A stretch of 39,187 nt of DNA from Actinomycetes bacterium (lineage in GTDB: Bacteria > Actinomycetota > Acidimicrobiia > Acidimicrobiales > SZUA-35), in NCBI GenBank assembly GCA_024227975.1, contig JAAETV010000031.1:1-39187 (forward strand), written 5' to 3'. The translations under genes were made by a program, and so were the position numbers. This document shows, piece after piece, positions 1 to 8,878 of this stretch. Positions within the stretch are counted from its first letter, which is position 1. Each line of letters opens with the position of its first letter. Below the pieces are notes generated by a model, which ran no database searches, had not been told where the DNA came from, and was given only the letters and a program-made list of their open reading frames with translations.

Positions 1-1
1 G

Positions 2-649
2 ATCCTTCGCCCTGTCGGTTGCATCCGCTGGATCATCTGTTCCAACGGGGCCACGGTCTTCGACTCCGAGATCGAAGCCGTTGTCCATCAGCGCCCACTC
101 GGTGCCGGTCAGGTCAAGGAGGTGACAGACAAGTTGCTGGACGCCTTCCCCGATGTCGGCTTTGCTTGGGAGTCGCCGGACGGCATCTTCCACTCTGAGC
201 AGTGGATCCGAAATCGCCAGGTCATTGATCCCAACTATGTGCCCCCTGGTTCGGGGCCAGCCTTGCGGGATCTGGAATCCGAGCGGGGACAGGTGTTGAA
301 GCTGATGGCGGCTCATGACCAGCTCGTGACCTACGATTGGTTGGACGCGGTTGGTCCGCATCTGCCGGCCGGGGTGAGCGCATCGACCTCGGGGGCGATG
401 TTCGTCGAGGTGACCCATGCCGACGCCAACAAGGGCTCTGCCTTGGAGCACCTGTGCTCCCAGCTCCAGATTGGTCGTAGTCAGACAATGGCCTTTGGCG
501 ACCATTCCAACGATCTTCCGATGCTCGACTGGGTCGGTGTCAGTTTCGCCATGGCCAATGCCGACACTCGGGTCCTGGCCGTCGCCGATCATGGCGCTCC
601 CCATCACGGCGAAGACGGGGTAGCCCAGATCCTGGAGCGGCTCCTCTAG
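2..649 (+). CDS. HAD superfamily (Cof-type) hydrolase, 5'-truncated
   Basis: C-terminal part of a Cof/HAD-IIB phosphatase; the start and the N-terminal DxD nucleophile motif lie left of the window. The open frame runs from base 2, and upstream of the GTG at 122 it still encodes family-like sequence (SNGATVFD), so 122 is not the real start. Motif III Lys is seen in ANKGSALEHL and the metal-binding motif IV as GDHSNDLPML near the C-terminus, followed by the usual MANAD segment. Family members dephosphorylate small phosphorylated metabolites such as sugar phosphates; the substrate cannot be told. It converges with the flavodoxin-like gene at 673. Confidence 0.85.
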   Translation: MLRPVGCIRWIICSNGATVFDSEIEAVVHQRPLGAGQVKEVTDKLLDAFPDVGFAWESPDGIFHSEQWIRNRQVIDPNYVPPGSGPALRDLESERGQVLKLMAAHDQLVTYDWLDAVGPHLPAGVSASTSGAMFVEVTHADANKGSALEHLCSQLQIGRSQTMAFGDHSNDLPMLDWVGVSFAMANADTRVLAVADHGAPHHGEDGVAQILERLL

Positions 650-672
650 CTGGTCGCTATCGCGGTGAGCGG

Positions 673-1122
673 TCACAACAGGGTGGCGGCCATGGCGGCG
701 CCGAGCTCCCAGCAGGCGGCTCGGGCTTCGTCGTCGAGGGGGCCGAGGCTGGAGACGGGAGCTTGGGCCAGCCTCCACTGGAGCCCGGTCGCGATCTTCT
801 CGATGGCGAGCCGGGCACCATCGGTGTCACTACTACCGTGGAGATACATCCCGTAGGGCCGACCCACGGTGAGGGGCCGGCACGGCTCGTAGACCACATC
901 GAAGAAGTGCTTCAAGGCGCCGCTCATGTACCCGAGGTTGGCCGGGGTGCCGAGGAGGTAGCCGTCAGCGGCCAGCACCTCGTCGGGCCCCGTCTCCAGG
1001 GCCGGACTCGTCACTACCTCGACGGCCTCTAGCCCATCCGCCCCAGCCCCGTCGACCACCGACTCCAGCAGAGCCTGGAGGGTGGCCGACGGGCTGTGGT
1101 GAACGACAAGAAGTCGGGGCAA
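673..1122 (-). CDS. Flavodoxin-like / NAD(P)H-dependent FMN reductase-type protein
   Basis: A 149-residue protein with a flavodoxin-like fold signature: an N-terminal beta strand followed by a phosphate-binding loop (LLVVHHSPSAT), then the DGYLLGTPANLGYMSGALKHFFD segment typical of flavodoxin/WrbA-like proteins, and YGMYLHGSSD as the later FMN-contact loop. It probably binds FMN and moves electrons in the cytoplasm. The start is a TTG 12 bases after the stop of the acyl-CoA dehydrogenase gene, so the two are probably co-transcribed, which would allow a role as redox partner (inference). No better start is seen in frame. Confidence 0.75.
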   Translation of the reverse strand: MPRLLVVHHSPSATLQALLESVVDGAGADGLEAVEVVTSPALETGPDEVLAADGYLLGTPANLGYMSGALKHFFDVVYEPCRPLTVGRPYGMYLHGSSDTDGARLAIEKIATGLQWRLAQAPVSSLGPLDDEARAACWELGAAMAATLL

Positions 1123-1134
1123 GAGGACCTGGTC

Positions 1135-2430
1135 CTAGCCCCTAGCGTCGGCTGCGGCGTCGGCCATCAGATTCTGATAGCGAGCGATCTCGGCTCGGCC
1201 GACGACCATCCAATGGACCTCGTCCGGACCGTCGGCCAGGCGCAAGGTCCTTTGTCCGGTGTAGATCTCAGCGAGCGGGGTCCACTGGGAGATACCAGTA
1301 GCACCGTGCATCTGGATGGCCTGGTCGACGATATTGCACACCCGTTCGGGGACCATGGCCTTCACTGCGCTCACCCATACTCGGGCTTCGGCGTTGCCCA
1401 TGAGATCCATGGCCTTGGCCGCTTTGAGCACCATCATTCGCATGGCTTCGATCTCGACCCGGGCTCGGGCGATGATCTCGGTGTTGCCACCGAGGGCCAC
1501 CAGCGGCTTGCCGAAGGCCGTACGACCGAGGCCTCGGGTGACCATCAGCTCCAATGCCCTCTCGGCCGCCCCGATTGATCGCATACAGTGATGGATACGA
1601 CCTGGGCCCAGACGAAGCTGGGAGATCTCGAAACCACGACCTTCCCCCAGCAACATGTTCGACTTCGGCACCCGGACGTCGGTGAAACGGATGTGCATAT
1701 GACCGTGGGGGGCACCGTCATGGCCAAAGACGTGCATCGGGCCGACGATCTCGACCCCTGGCGTATCGATCGGGACCAGGATCTGCGACTGCTGCTTGTG
1801 GGGCGGAGCGTCGGGACTCGTCCTGACCATGGTGATCAGGATCTTGCAGCGAGGATCACCGGCGCCTGAGATGTAGTACTTCTCGCCGTCGATGACGTAC
1901 TCGTCGCCGTCTTCGACGGCCCGGGTTTGTACGTTCTTGGCGTCCGACGAAGCGAAGCCGGGCTCGGTCATGGCGAAGGCCGAACGGATCTCACCCTTCA
2001 AGAGAGGCTCGAGCCATTGCTCCTTCTGTTCTGGGGTACCGACCCGCTCCAGAACCTCCATATTGCCGGTATCGGGAGCAGCACAGTTGAGGCACTCGGA
2101 GGCCAACGGGTTCTTGCCGAGCTCGGTGGCGATGTATGCGTAATCGAGGTTGGTGAGGCCACCAACGTCGGAGTCAGGGAGGAAGAAGTTCCATAGGCCG
2201 TTTGCCTTGGCCTTCTCCTTGACCCCGTCGAGCAGATCCAGCTGGCCCGGGGCGTATTCCCAACGGCCCGGCTTGTTCCCATCGAGCTTGTGAAACTCGA
2301 TCGACATGGGCTCGACCTCTTCGGAGATGAACGTCTTGACCCGCTCGAGTAGTGGTCGTGCCCCCTCCGACATGGCGAGGTTGTACAACTGGCCGTCGAA
2401 GTCGTCGGTGTTCAGTGGCTGGACCGGCAT
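1135..2430 (-). CDS. Acyl-CoA dehydrogenase (ACAD10/11-like)
   Basis: A 431-residue flavoenzyme for alpha,beta-dehydrogenation of acyl-CoA thioesters. The FAD/substrate-loop motif AMTEPGFASSDAKN lies in the middle domain, and the C-terminal helical domain has GRTAFGKPL and QMHGATGISQWTPLAEIY followed by RLADGPDEVH, all typical of the ACAD10/11-type branch. I chose the ATG at 2430 over the TTG at 2436 because an AAGGGAA Shine-Dalgarno sequence sits 8 bases before it. It lies between the ABC ATPase gene upstream and the flavodoxin-like gene downstream on the same strand. Chain-length preference cannot be read from the sequence. Confidence 0.92.
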   Translation of the reverse strand: MPVQPLNTDDFDGQLYNLAMSEGARPLLERVKTFISEEVEPMSIEFHKLDGNKPGRWEYAPGQLDLLDGVKEKAKANGLWNFFLPDSDVGGLTNLDYAYIATELGKNPLASECLNCAAPDTGNMEVLERVGTPEQKEQWLEPLLKGEIRSAFAMTEPGFASSDAKNVQTRAVEDGDEYVIDGEKYYISGAGDPRCKILITMVRTSPDAPPHKQQSQILVPIDTPGVEIVGPMHVFGHDGAPHGHMHIRFTDVRVPKSNMLLGEGRGFEISQLRLGPGRIHHCMRSIGAAERALELMVTRGLGRTAFGKPLVALGGNTEIIARARVEIEAMRMMVLKAAKAMDLMGNAEARVWVSAVKAMVPERVCNIVDQAIQMHGATGISQWTPLAEIYTGQRTLRLADGPDEVHWMVVGRAEIARYQNLMADAAADARG

Positions 2431-2472
2431 CGGCAAGGTTCCCTTCGTAGTGTTATTGGAGGCAGCGCGGAT

Positions 2473-2486
2473 CGCCCTGACGGGCG
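2473..2486 (-). terminator. Weak candidate hairpin between ABC ATPase and acyl-CoA dehydrogenase genes
   Basis: A 5-bp GC stem (CGCCC/GGGCG) with a TGAC loop lies 47 bases after the ABC ATPase stop and before the acyl-CoA dehydrogenase start. No T-run follows, so it may be only a weak or factor-dependent terminator. Confidence 0.25.
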
Positions 2487-2532
2487 CAGCTAGATGATGG
2501 CACCGATGAATATGGCATACCTCACCCAGCTT

Positions 2533-3303
2533 CTAGGTGTGGCCGTGGCCGTGGTCGTCGATGACCAGGAGCTCGCGACGGTGCTGGTGGCCGTGGTGGT
2601 CGCCCAGAACCCGGTCGCCGAATGCCCGTCGAAGCTCGCCCTCGATCAGCACCTGGTCGGGAGGGCCCGCGGCTACCAGGCGGCCGGCGATGAGAAGGAC
2701 GAGATCACAGTGGCGAGCCTCGTCGAGATGATGGGTGGTGATGACGACCGTGGTGCCACGGGCCGTCTCCTCAGCCACAAGGTCGAGGATGCGCTGCTGG
2801 GAGGCCAGATCGAGACCCGTGATCGGCTCGTCGAGCAACAAGATCGACGGTTCCTGAACCAATGACTGGGCCAGCAGGACCCGCTGGCGCTGCCCCCCTG
2901 AAAGCTGTCCGAACTGGTTGCCCAGGAGGTCAGCGATCTCGAGGCGAGCGGCGGCATCGAACACCCGCTGGCGATCGGAGGCCGAGAGGCGGCGCAGCAT
3001 CTTGTTGCGGTAGCAGCCCATCGTGATCACCTCTTTCACCGTGAGAGGGAGCCAGGTCGAGGCGTCACGGTGCTGGAGGACATAGGCCACCGACGCCCCG
3101 GAGGTGAGGTGGATCGAACCCGCCGTCGGCTTGACCAAACCTGTGATCAGGTTCAGCAATGAGGTCTTGCCCGAGCCGTTGGGCCCCATGATGGCGACCG
3201 AGGAACCGGCCGGGACAGTGAACGACACCGTATCGAGCACGGTGGTTGAGCCGTAGGCCAGTGAGACGCAGTCGATGTTGATGGCAGTCTCGTCCATACC
3301 CAT
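2533..3303 (-). CDS. Metal-type ABC transporter ATP-binding protein with His-rich tail
   Basis: A 256-residue ABC ATPase with Walker A GPNGSGKT (residues 40-47), Q-loop near 77, signature LSGGQ (134-138), Walker B ILLLDEP (154-160) and a switch His in TTHHLDEA. The layout fits the ZnuC/MntB group that powers uptake of Zn or Mn across the membrane. The C-terminal 30 residues contain a cluster of His (DHHGHQH and DDHGHGHT), which supports a divalent-metal role. No permease or metal-binding lipoprotein gene lies beside it in this window, which is unusual for this group. The start is ATG 3303 or ATG 3297; neither has a clear Shine-Dalgarno sequence. Confidence 0.85.
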   Translation of the reverse strand: MGMDETAINIDCVSLAYGSTTVLDTVSFTVPAGSSVAIMGPNGSGKTSLLNLITGLVKPTAGSIHLTSGASVAYVLQHRDASTWLPLTVKEVITMGCYRNKMLRRLSASDRQRVFDAAARLEIADLLGNQFGQLSGGQRQRVLLAQSLVQEPSILLLDEPITGLDLASQQRILDLVAEETARGTTVVITTHHLDEARHCDLVLLIAGRLVAAGPPDQVLIEGELRRAFGDRVLGDHHGHQHRRELLVIDDHGHGHT

Positions 3304-3366
3304 CAGGGTGCCAGCGCATGGGCAGAAAGTTCAACCGGTGTCGCCTGATCGACCGGTGGAGGAAAC

Positions 3367-3372
3367 TAGCTT
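3367..3372 (+). promoter_or_regulatory. Candidate -10 box for the herA operon
   Basis: TAGCTT ends 8 bases before the ATG at 3381. This predicts a nearly leaderless herA transcript and favours 3381 over the in-frame ATG at 3318. No convincing -35 is visible. Confidence 0.45.
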
Positions 3373-3380
3373 GGGTAGCT

Positions 3381-5237
3381 ATGGCGGAGCCATCCAAACC
3401 TCGGATCGTGGGCGACCCCGGGGATAGTCGCAACGGCAACCCTCGTGTGGGTCTCGTCATCGGTATCGATGATGCAACCCCGCTCGAGTTCTGGGTGGCG
3501 GTCGAACCCGGTCGCACCCTCCAACTCGATGATGTGGTGGCCGTAGACCGGCTGCTCCCTGAGGGCGACATGGTCTCCATCTACGGGGTGGTGACCCAGG
3601 TCAGGGCCCGCCACGAGGGGGCTCACTTCCAGAGTGATGTTTTCCTCATCGCTGATGGGGTCCTACCGGCCGAGGTCAGCGAGGCCGCCCTCATCCAGCC
3701 CACCCGGTTCGAGCCCGAAGTCCTGCTCCCACCTCTGCCTGGGGCCCCGGTGCGTGTGGCCACCGACTTGGAGCGCGATATTGCTCTGTCCTTCGACGAT
3801 GTCGACCGCAAGCTTCCGGCCGGGGTGTCCCGCAACGATGAGCCTGTCTTCCTCGATCTCGATTTTGTCGACGGGACCAAGGGCGCCCACATCAACATCT
3901 CGGGTATCTCGGGGGTGGCGACCAAGACGAGCTACGCCACCTTCCTGCTCTACTCCATGTTCAACTCCGGAGTCCTGGGGGCCGAAGCAGCCAACACCAA
4001 GGCCATCATCTTCAACGTCAAGGGCGAGGACCTCCTCTTCCTCGACTACCCCAACGCGGTCCTTGATCCGACTCGGGCCAAACGCTACGGGGCCATGGGC
4101 CTCAACCCCAGCCCCTTCCGCGACGTTGGGATCCTGGCTCCTCCCCGCAAGGGCGACCCAAACGCCACCCCCGCCACTGGGGCCCGCCATCTCGGTGTCA
4201 GCCCCTTCCTCTGGACCGTGGCCGATTTCTGCCGCCAGGGGCTGTTGCCTTTCCTGTTCGCTGATGCCGAAGACGAGCGCCAGCAATACACGATCGTGAT
4301 CCAGGCTGTTACCGCCCAATTGGCCCGCCTCGATGATGCGGGCGACGGGGCTGTTCGCCTCGATGGGGCGACGATCCGCACCTTCGGTCAGCTGGTCGAT
4401 GCCATCGAAGACAAGCTCCTGCCGGGCTCTGCCGGGACATCTGATCCCGACGCGGGCGCCGATCCACGTTGGACGGGAAGGGCTGTTGGTACCGGCACCG
4501 TCAATGCCTTCGTTCGCCGTCTGGCCTCGTCACGCCGTCATGTGGAGCACCTGATCCGGGCCGATGTGGCCCAGGCCGCGAACTACAAGCTCGACCTCGA
4601 CAGCCATCAGGTCACCGTCGTCGATATCCACGGTCTCCATGATCGGGCCAAGCGGTTCGTAGTCGGTGTCGTACTGCGTCAAGCCTTCGACACGAAGGAG
4701 GCGAGCGGCACGGCCAAGCCCCTCCAGTTGGTGGTGCTGGATGAGCTGAACAAATACGCTCCTCGGGACTCGTCGAGCCCGATCAAGGAGATCCTGCTCG
4801 ACGTGGCCGAGCGAGGCCGTTCCCTCGGCATCATCTTGATCGGGGCCCAGCAAACGGCGAGCGAGGTCGAGCGACGGGTCGTTGCCAACTGCGCTATTCG
4901 AGTCGTGGGTCGCCTCGACCCGGCAGAGGCCCGGCGCGACGAGTACGGCTTCTTGCCCGCGGTCCAGCGTCAGCGGGCCACCATCCTCAAGCCAGGTTCG
5001 ATGTATCTGGCCCAACCCCGCCTCCCAGTGCCTCTCTTGGTTGAGTTTCCCTTCCCCGCCTGGGCCACCCGCAGTGCCGAAGCCGCCCAGGGGACGGGTG
5101 CTGAAGCCGCCCAGGGGACGGGTGCTGAAGCCGCTCAGGGGACGGGTGCTGAAGCCTCCCAGGAGGCCGGTGCTTCTGAAAGCCCACCTGCTGGTAATGG
5201 GTCGGCTGTCGATCCCTTTGCCGGCTTGACCTCGTGA
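3381..5237 (+). CDS. herA: HerA-type DNA translocase/helicase (DUF87 ATPase)
   Basis: A 618-residue hexameric-ATPase candidate. The N-terminal 110 residues look like the HAS-barrel domain of HerA. A P-loop follows at residues 175-184 (GISGVATKTS), and Walker B is seen as LVVLDELNKYAP near residue 450, then an arginine-rich GAQQTASEVERR segment. The P-loop has Thr where the classical Gly before Lys is expected. In archaea HerA pumps DNA to the NurA nuclease for end resection together with Mre11-Rad50. Its stop overlaps the sbcD start (GTGA), and nurA ends the operon, so a resection role is likely. The C-terminus carries four 8-residue repeats. ATG 3381 was chosen because of the -10 box just upstream. 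Confidence 0.85.
   Translation: MAEPSKPRIVGDPGDSRNGNPRVGLVIGIDDATPLEFWVAVEPGRTLQLDDVVAVDRLLPEGDMVSIYGVVTQVRARHEGAHFQSDVFLIADGVLPAEVSEAALIQPTRFEPEVLLPPLPGAPVRVATDLERDIALSFDDVDRKLPAGVSRNDEPVFLDLDFVDGTKGAHINISGISGVATKTSYATFLLYSMFNSGVLGAEAANTKAIIFNVKGEDLLFLDYPNAVLDPTRAKRYGAMGLNPSPFRDVGILAPPRKGDPNATPATGARHLGVSPFLWTVADFCRQGLLPFLFADAEDERQQYTIVIQAVTAQLARLDDAGDGAVRLDGATIRTFGQLVDAIEDKLLPGSAGTSDPDAGADPRWTGRAVGTGTVNAFVRRLASSRRHVEHLIRADVAQAANYKLDLDSHQVTVVDIHGLHDRAKRFVVGVVLRQAFDTKEASGTAKPLQLVVLDELNKYAPRDSSSPIKEILLDVAERGRSLGIILIGAQQTASEVERRVVANCAIRVVGRLDPAEARRDEYGFLPAVQRQRATILKPGSMYLAQPRLPVPLLVEFPFPAWATRSAEAAQGTGAEAAQGTGAEAAQGTGAEASQEAGASESPPAGNGSAVDPFAGLTS
5077..5172 (+). repeat. 24-bp tandem repeat, four units, in the 3' end of herA
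   Basis: Four head-to-tail 24-base units (5077-5100, 5101-5124, 5125-5148, 5149-5172). The first three are almost identical and the last is degenerate. They are in frame and encode an eight-residue repeat of the form AEAAQGTG, giving a low-complexity tail after the ATPase core. The length may vary between strains. Confidence 0.9.
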
Positions 5238-6454
5238 AGTTGCTCCATACATCGGATTGGCATGTCGGGCGTGCCATCCGCGGCCATAGCCGGGCTCAGG
5301 AGCATCGTGATGTGCTCGACGAGATCGTCGCTGTCGCTGCCTCCGAAGCCGTCGACCTGGTGCTGGTGGCTGGCGACCTGTTCGACACTGCGGCCCCCAA
5401 CGCTGAGAGCGAGGGCATCGTCTACAACGGTTTGCTGGCCCTGGCCGAAGTGGCGCCCGTGATCGTGATCGCTGGCAACCACGACAACGTCAGACGCCTT
5501 GATGCCGTGGCCCGCCTTTTGGCCCTCGGTCGGGTCACGATGGCGACTGAGCCTCGCTCGCCAGCCGACGGGGGTGTCGTCGAGCTGACGGTTGGCGACG
5601 GGACCCCGGTCAAGACGGCCTTGATCCCGTTCGTGTCCCAGCGGGCCATCGTCAGGGCCGACGCACTCATGAGCGAGCCCGCTTTCCGCAACGCCCAGAC
5701 CTACGCCACCCGGCTCCGGGCCGTGATCGCTGCCCTCAGCTCGACCTTCAATGGCGACTCGGTGAACCTGGTGTTGGCTCACCTCTTCGTGGCCGGGGGG
5801 GCCGCCGGGGGAGGGGAGCGGGCCGCTCATCTGGTCGAGGAGTACGCAGTGGCCGCCGTCGATTTCCCCGTCGGGGCGTCGTATGTGGCGCTCGGCCATC
5901 TCCATCGACCCCAAGCCTTGGCCGGGGCCACCTCGATCCACTACAGCGGGTCGCCCCTCCAACTCGACTTCGGAGAGCAGGCCGAGGCCAAGCAGGTCAA
6001 CCTGGTCAGCATCGAACCCGGCCTACCGGCCAGGGTCAGCGCTGTGCCCCTACGGTCCGGTCGTCCTCTGCGGACCCTGACGGGGACGGTGGCTGAGGTC
6101 GAGATGGCGGCGGCCGAGGTGGGCGACGCCTGGCTCCGGATCCGAGTTCGTGAACCGGCCCGGGCCGGTCTGGCTGATGAGGTCCGGGCCCTGGTCGGTG
6201 AAGCCGCCGTCGACATCCGGGTCGAGCAGCTCGGTGAGGCCGAGCCGAGGTCCAAGGTGGTGCGGCGAGATGGCCGCTCTCCCCGTCAACTCTTCGCCGC
6301 CTACCTCGGCGACCGCGAGATCGTCGACCCCCGGCTGGAACGTGCCTTCGACTCCCTTCACGAAGCGGTGTGGTCGGGCGATGACGACACCCCAATCGAT
6401 CTAGATCTCGCTCCACGGGAGCCGGAGCCGGAGCCCATGAGGCTCGAGCTATGA
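5234..6454 (+). CDS. sbcD: SbcD/Mre11-type DNA exonuclease-endonuclease subunit
   Basis: A 406-residue metallophosphoesterase. The Mre11 motifs appear in order: LHTSDWHVGR (Asp8, His10), LVAGDLFDT, IAGNHDN, ALGHLHRPQ, with the Mn-binding His/Asp/Asn residues present. With SbcC it forms the complex that processes DNA ends and hairpins. The GTG start overlaps the herA stop by 4 bases, and its own stop overlaps the sbcC ATG by 4 bases, so translation of all three is coupled. The C-terminal third forms the capping and Rad50-binding part. It ends in a Glu/Pro-rich stretch (EPEPEP). Confidence 0.95.
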   Translation: MKLLHTSDWHVGRAIRGHSRAQEHRDVLDEIVAVAASEAVDLVLVAGDLFDTAAPNAESEGIVYNGLLALAEVAPVIVIAGNHDNVRRLDAVARLLALGRVTMATEPRSPADGGVVELTVGDGTPVKTALIPFVSQRAIVRADALMSEPAFRNAQTYATRLRAVIAALSSTFNGDSVNLVLAHLFVAGGAAGGGERAAHLVEEYAVAAVDFPVGASYVALGHLHRPQALAGATSIHYSGSPLQLDFGEQAEAKQVNLVSIEPGLPARVSAVPLRSGRPLRTLTGTVAEVEMAAAEVGDAWLRIRVREPARAGLADEVRALVGEAAVDIRVEQLGEAEPRSKVVRRDGRSPRQLFAAYLGDREIVDPRLERAFDSLHEAVWSGDDDTPIDLDLAPREPEPEPMRLEL

Positions 6455-8865
6455 GACCGGTACGGCTCCAATTGGAGGGCTTTGCTGCCTTCCGGGATAT
6501 GACCGAGATCGACTTCACCGGGCTCGATCTGGTGGCCCTCGTAGGGCCGACGGGGTCAGGCAAGTCGACCGTGATAGATGCCATCACGTTCGCCCTCTAT
6601 GGTTCGGTGGCTCGCTACGGCAATGCTTTGCTGGTAGCTCCGGTCATCCACCAGTTGTCGGTTGAGGCGAAGGTCCGATTCGACTTCGAACTGGGAGGTG
6701 CCACCTATGTGGCGGTCCGGGTCGTGCGCCGGGTCAAGTCCAGGCCAGGGGCGGCGTTGCGGGCAACGACCAAGGAAGCCCGCCTGGAGCGCCTTGGCCC
6801 CGACGGTACCTCGACCGTGATCGCCGGCAATGTCAAGGAGCTCGACCGTGAGATCGAAGACCTCCTTGGCCTCAACTTCACCCAGTTCACCCGGACCATC
6901 GTGTTACCCCAAGGAGAGTTTGCTGAGTTCTTGAAGGACGAGCCCAGCGATCGCCAGAAGCTGCTGCGCCGCCTCCTCGACCTCGATATCTACGCTCGCA
7001 TGGGCTCCCGAGCTCGGGAGCTGGCAACCGAGTCATCCCGCTGGGTGGCCATGCGGGAGGAGGAACTGATCCGCCTAGCTGATGCCAGTGCCGGTCGCCT
7101 GTCCGAAGCGAATCAGGCTAGGGATCGCCTCGCCGCTTTTGCCTCCACTCTCGAGCCCCGGCTGGCTGAGCTGGCCTCCATCGACGACGACCTGGCCACC
7201 TTGCGCCAACAGGTGGGATCCCTCGATCAAGCTCTGGGCGCGCTCGCAGGTGTAGCCGTCCCCGACGATCTTCGGACCGTCGATGAGGTCGTCTCGGCCG
7301 CACGCGATGGCCTCGACCAGGCTCAGGTCGCCCTCGACGCCGCCCATCAGGAGCGGGTCCAAGCCGTGAAGGCTGTCGACCAGGCCCACGATCCGACCAC
7401 GCTGAAGGCACAGGTCCTGCATCATCAACGACTTGGTGAGCTCAATGACGCGGCTGGTGTTCTCCAAGGCGAGCTCGACTCGGTCCAGGCTGAGCATCGT
7501 GAGGCCGAGGCCATCGAGGCCGAGGCCGCGACTCGGGTCGAGCACACGACGGAGGTACGGCGAGCGGCTCGCACCAGCGCCGACGCCAGCGCCTGGATCG
7601 CGAGGCTCGAGGTCGGTGCCCCCTGCCCAATCTGTGACCAGGAAGTCCACCAGGTTCCAGCCCAGCTCGACGCCGCCAAGCTGGTCGCCATCGAAGCCGC
7701 AGCCGAGGAAGCAGCAAGGGTTTCTGCCGCCGCCACTGCCACCAGCGCCCGATTGGCGGGCCGGGTCGCTTCTCTCGAAGCCGACCGCGCCCAACGAATC
7801 AAGCAAAGCGAGGAGTTGGCAGCCAAGCTCGTAGATCAGGTCGATCCAACCACCCTTCCTGAGCTCTTGACCACGGCCGAAGAGGCTGCTCGACGGGCCG
7901 ATACCGCCTCCACTGCCCTGAGGAAGTCGGAGACCACCGAGGCCAACGCAAGGGCGGGCCTGAGAGAATCGGAACAAGCCGAACAGAGGTTCCGAGCGAC
8001 CTTCGTGGCCCAGCGAGACGACCTCGTCCCCTTGGGGCCACCCTCACCCGGTGAGAGATCATTGCTTGACGAATGGGGGAACCTGGCCACCTGGGCCGGC
8101 GCCCGAACCCAGGAAGTGCAGAGCGAACGGGCCGAGGTGGCGGCCGACGGCAAGCGGCTGGCGGCAACCAAGTCCACCCTGATCGAGTCCCTGGCCGACG
8201 AGGCCCGAGCCCTGAACCTGACCCCCGAACCCGCCCGTCTGGCTGCCTCGGCGGCGGCCGCTGACGCCACCCTGGCGGCCGAGATCGATCGTCTTGGTGA
8301 GCAGCTCGACCGCAAGGCCACCCTGGTGGCCGAGATCGAGGCCAAGACCGAACAGCAGGTGGTGTTCGACGCCCTGGGCCGCCAACATCTCTCGGCTGCC
8401 GGTTTCGAGCGCTGGCTCCTGGCCGAAGCCCTCGACGAGCTGGTCGAGAGGGCAACGGCCCGACTGATGGAGCTGTCGAGCGGCCGCTATTCGCTGGAAG
8501 CGGTCGACGGCTCGTTCGCCGTTCGAGACCATGGCAATGCCGACGAGAGGCGCGATATCCGCACCCTGTCCGGGGGTGAGATCTTCCTCGCCTCCCTCTC
8601 ACTAGCCCTGGCTCTGGCCGAATCGATCGCAGAGCTGACGACGGTCGACGGGCCCCGGCTGGAGTCCATCTTCCTCGACGAAGGATTTGGGACCCTCGAC
8701 GCAGAGACCCTCGACATCCTGGCCGCCGCCATTGAGGAGCTGTCGGCATCGGGTCGCCTCGTCTGTGTCGTGACCCATGTTCGTGATCTGGCCGAGCGGA
8801 TGCCGGTTCGCTTCGAGGTGAGGAAAGGCTCAGCCACCTCGACCATCGACCGGGTCGAGGACTGA
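6451..8865 (+). CDS. sbcC: SbcC/Rad50-type SMC-like ATPase
   Basis: An 804-residue ABC-type ATPase with N- and C-terminal nucleotide-binding halves joined by an Ala/Glu-rich coiled coil. Walker A is GPTGSGKS in the first 40 residues; the zinc hook is CPIC (Cys392, Cys395) at the midpoint; the signature is TLSGGE and Walker B is IFLDEGFGTLD near the C-terminus. The family tethers DNA ends and regulates the Mre11/SbcD nuclease. It is shorter than E. coli SbcC (about 1,050) and closer to archaeal Rad50 in size, with short coiled coils either side of the hook. The start ATG overlaps the sbcD stop. Confidence 0.95.
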   Translation: MRPVRLQLEGFAAFRDMTEIDFTGLDLVALVGPTGSGKSTVIDAITFALYGSVARYGNALLVAPVIHQLSVEAKVRFDFELGGATYVAVRVVRRVKSRPGAALRATTKEARLERLGPDGTSTVIAGNVKELDREIEDLLGLNFTQFTRTIVLPQGEFAEFLKDEPSDRQKLLRRLLDLDIYARMGSRARELATESSRWVAMREEELIRLADASAGRLSEANQARDRLAAFASTLEPRLAELASIDDDLATLRQQVGSLDQALGALAGVAVPDDLRTVDEVVSAARDGLDQAQVALDAAHQERVQAVKAVDQAHDPTTLKAQVLHHQRLGELNDAAGVLQGELDSVQAEHREAEAIEAEAATRVEHTTEVRRAARTSADASAWIARLEVGAPCPICDQEVHQVPAQLDAAKLVAIEAAAEEAARVSAAATATSARLAGRVASLEADRAQRIKQSEELAAKLVDQVDPTTLPELLTTAEEAARRADTASTALRKSETTEANARAGLRESEQAEQRFRATFVAQRDDLVPLGPPSPGERSLLDEWGNLATWAGARTQEVQSERAEVAADGKRLAATKSTLIESLADEARALNLTPEPARLAASAAAADATLAAEIDRLGEQLDRKATLVAEIEAKTEQQVVFDALGRQHLSAAGFERWLLAEALDELVERATARLMELSSGRYSLEAVDGSFAVRDHGNADERRDIRTLSGGEIFLASLSLALALAESIAELTTVDGPRLESIFLDEGFGTLDAETLDILAAAIEELSASGRLVCVVTHVRDLAERMPVRFEVRKGSATSTIDRVED

Positions 8866-8878
8866 GAGGGGTGGATTG

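Noticed and set aside
5077..5172. CRISPR-like repeat
   Set aside because: Units are directly adjacent without spacers and are in frame within herA.
5135..5962. Long antisense frame opposite sbcD
   Set aside because: Typical high-GC shadow: the opposite strand carries clear Mre11 motifs and this one has no recognisable domain.
7075..8749. Long antisense frames opposite sbcC
   Set aside because: Arg/Gly/Pro-rich shadow frames of a strongly supported coiled-coil ATPase.
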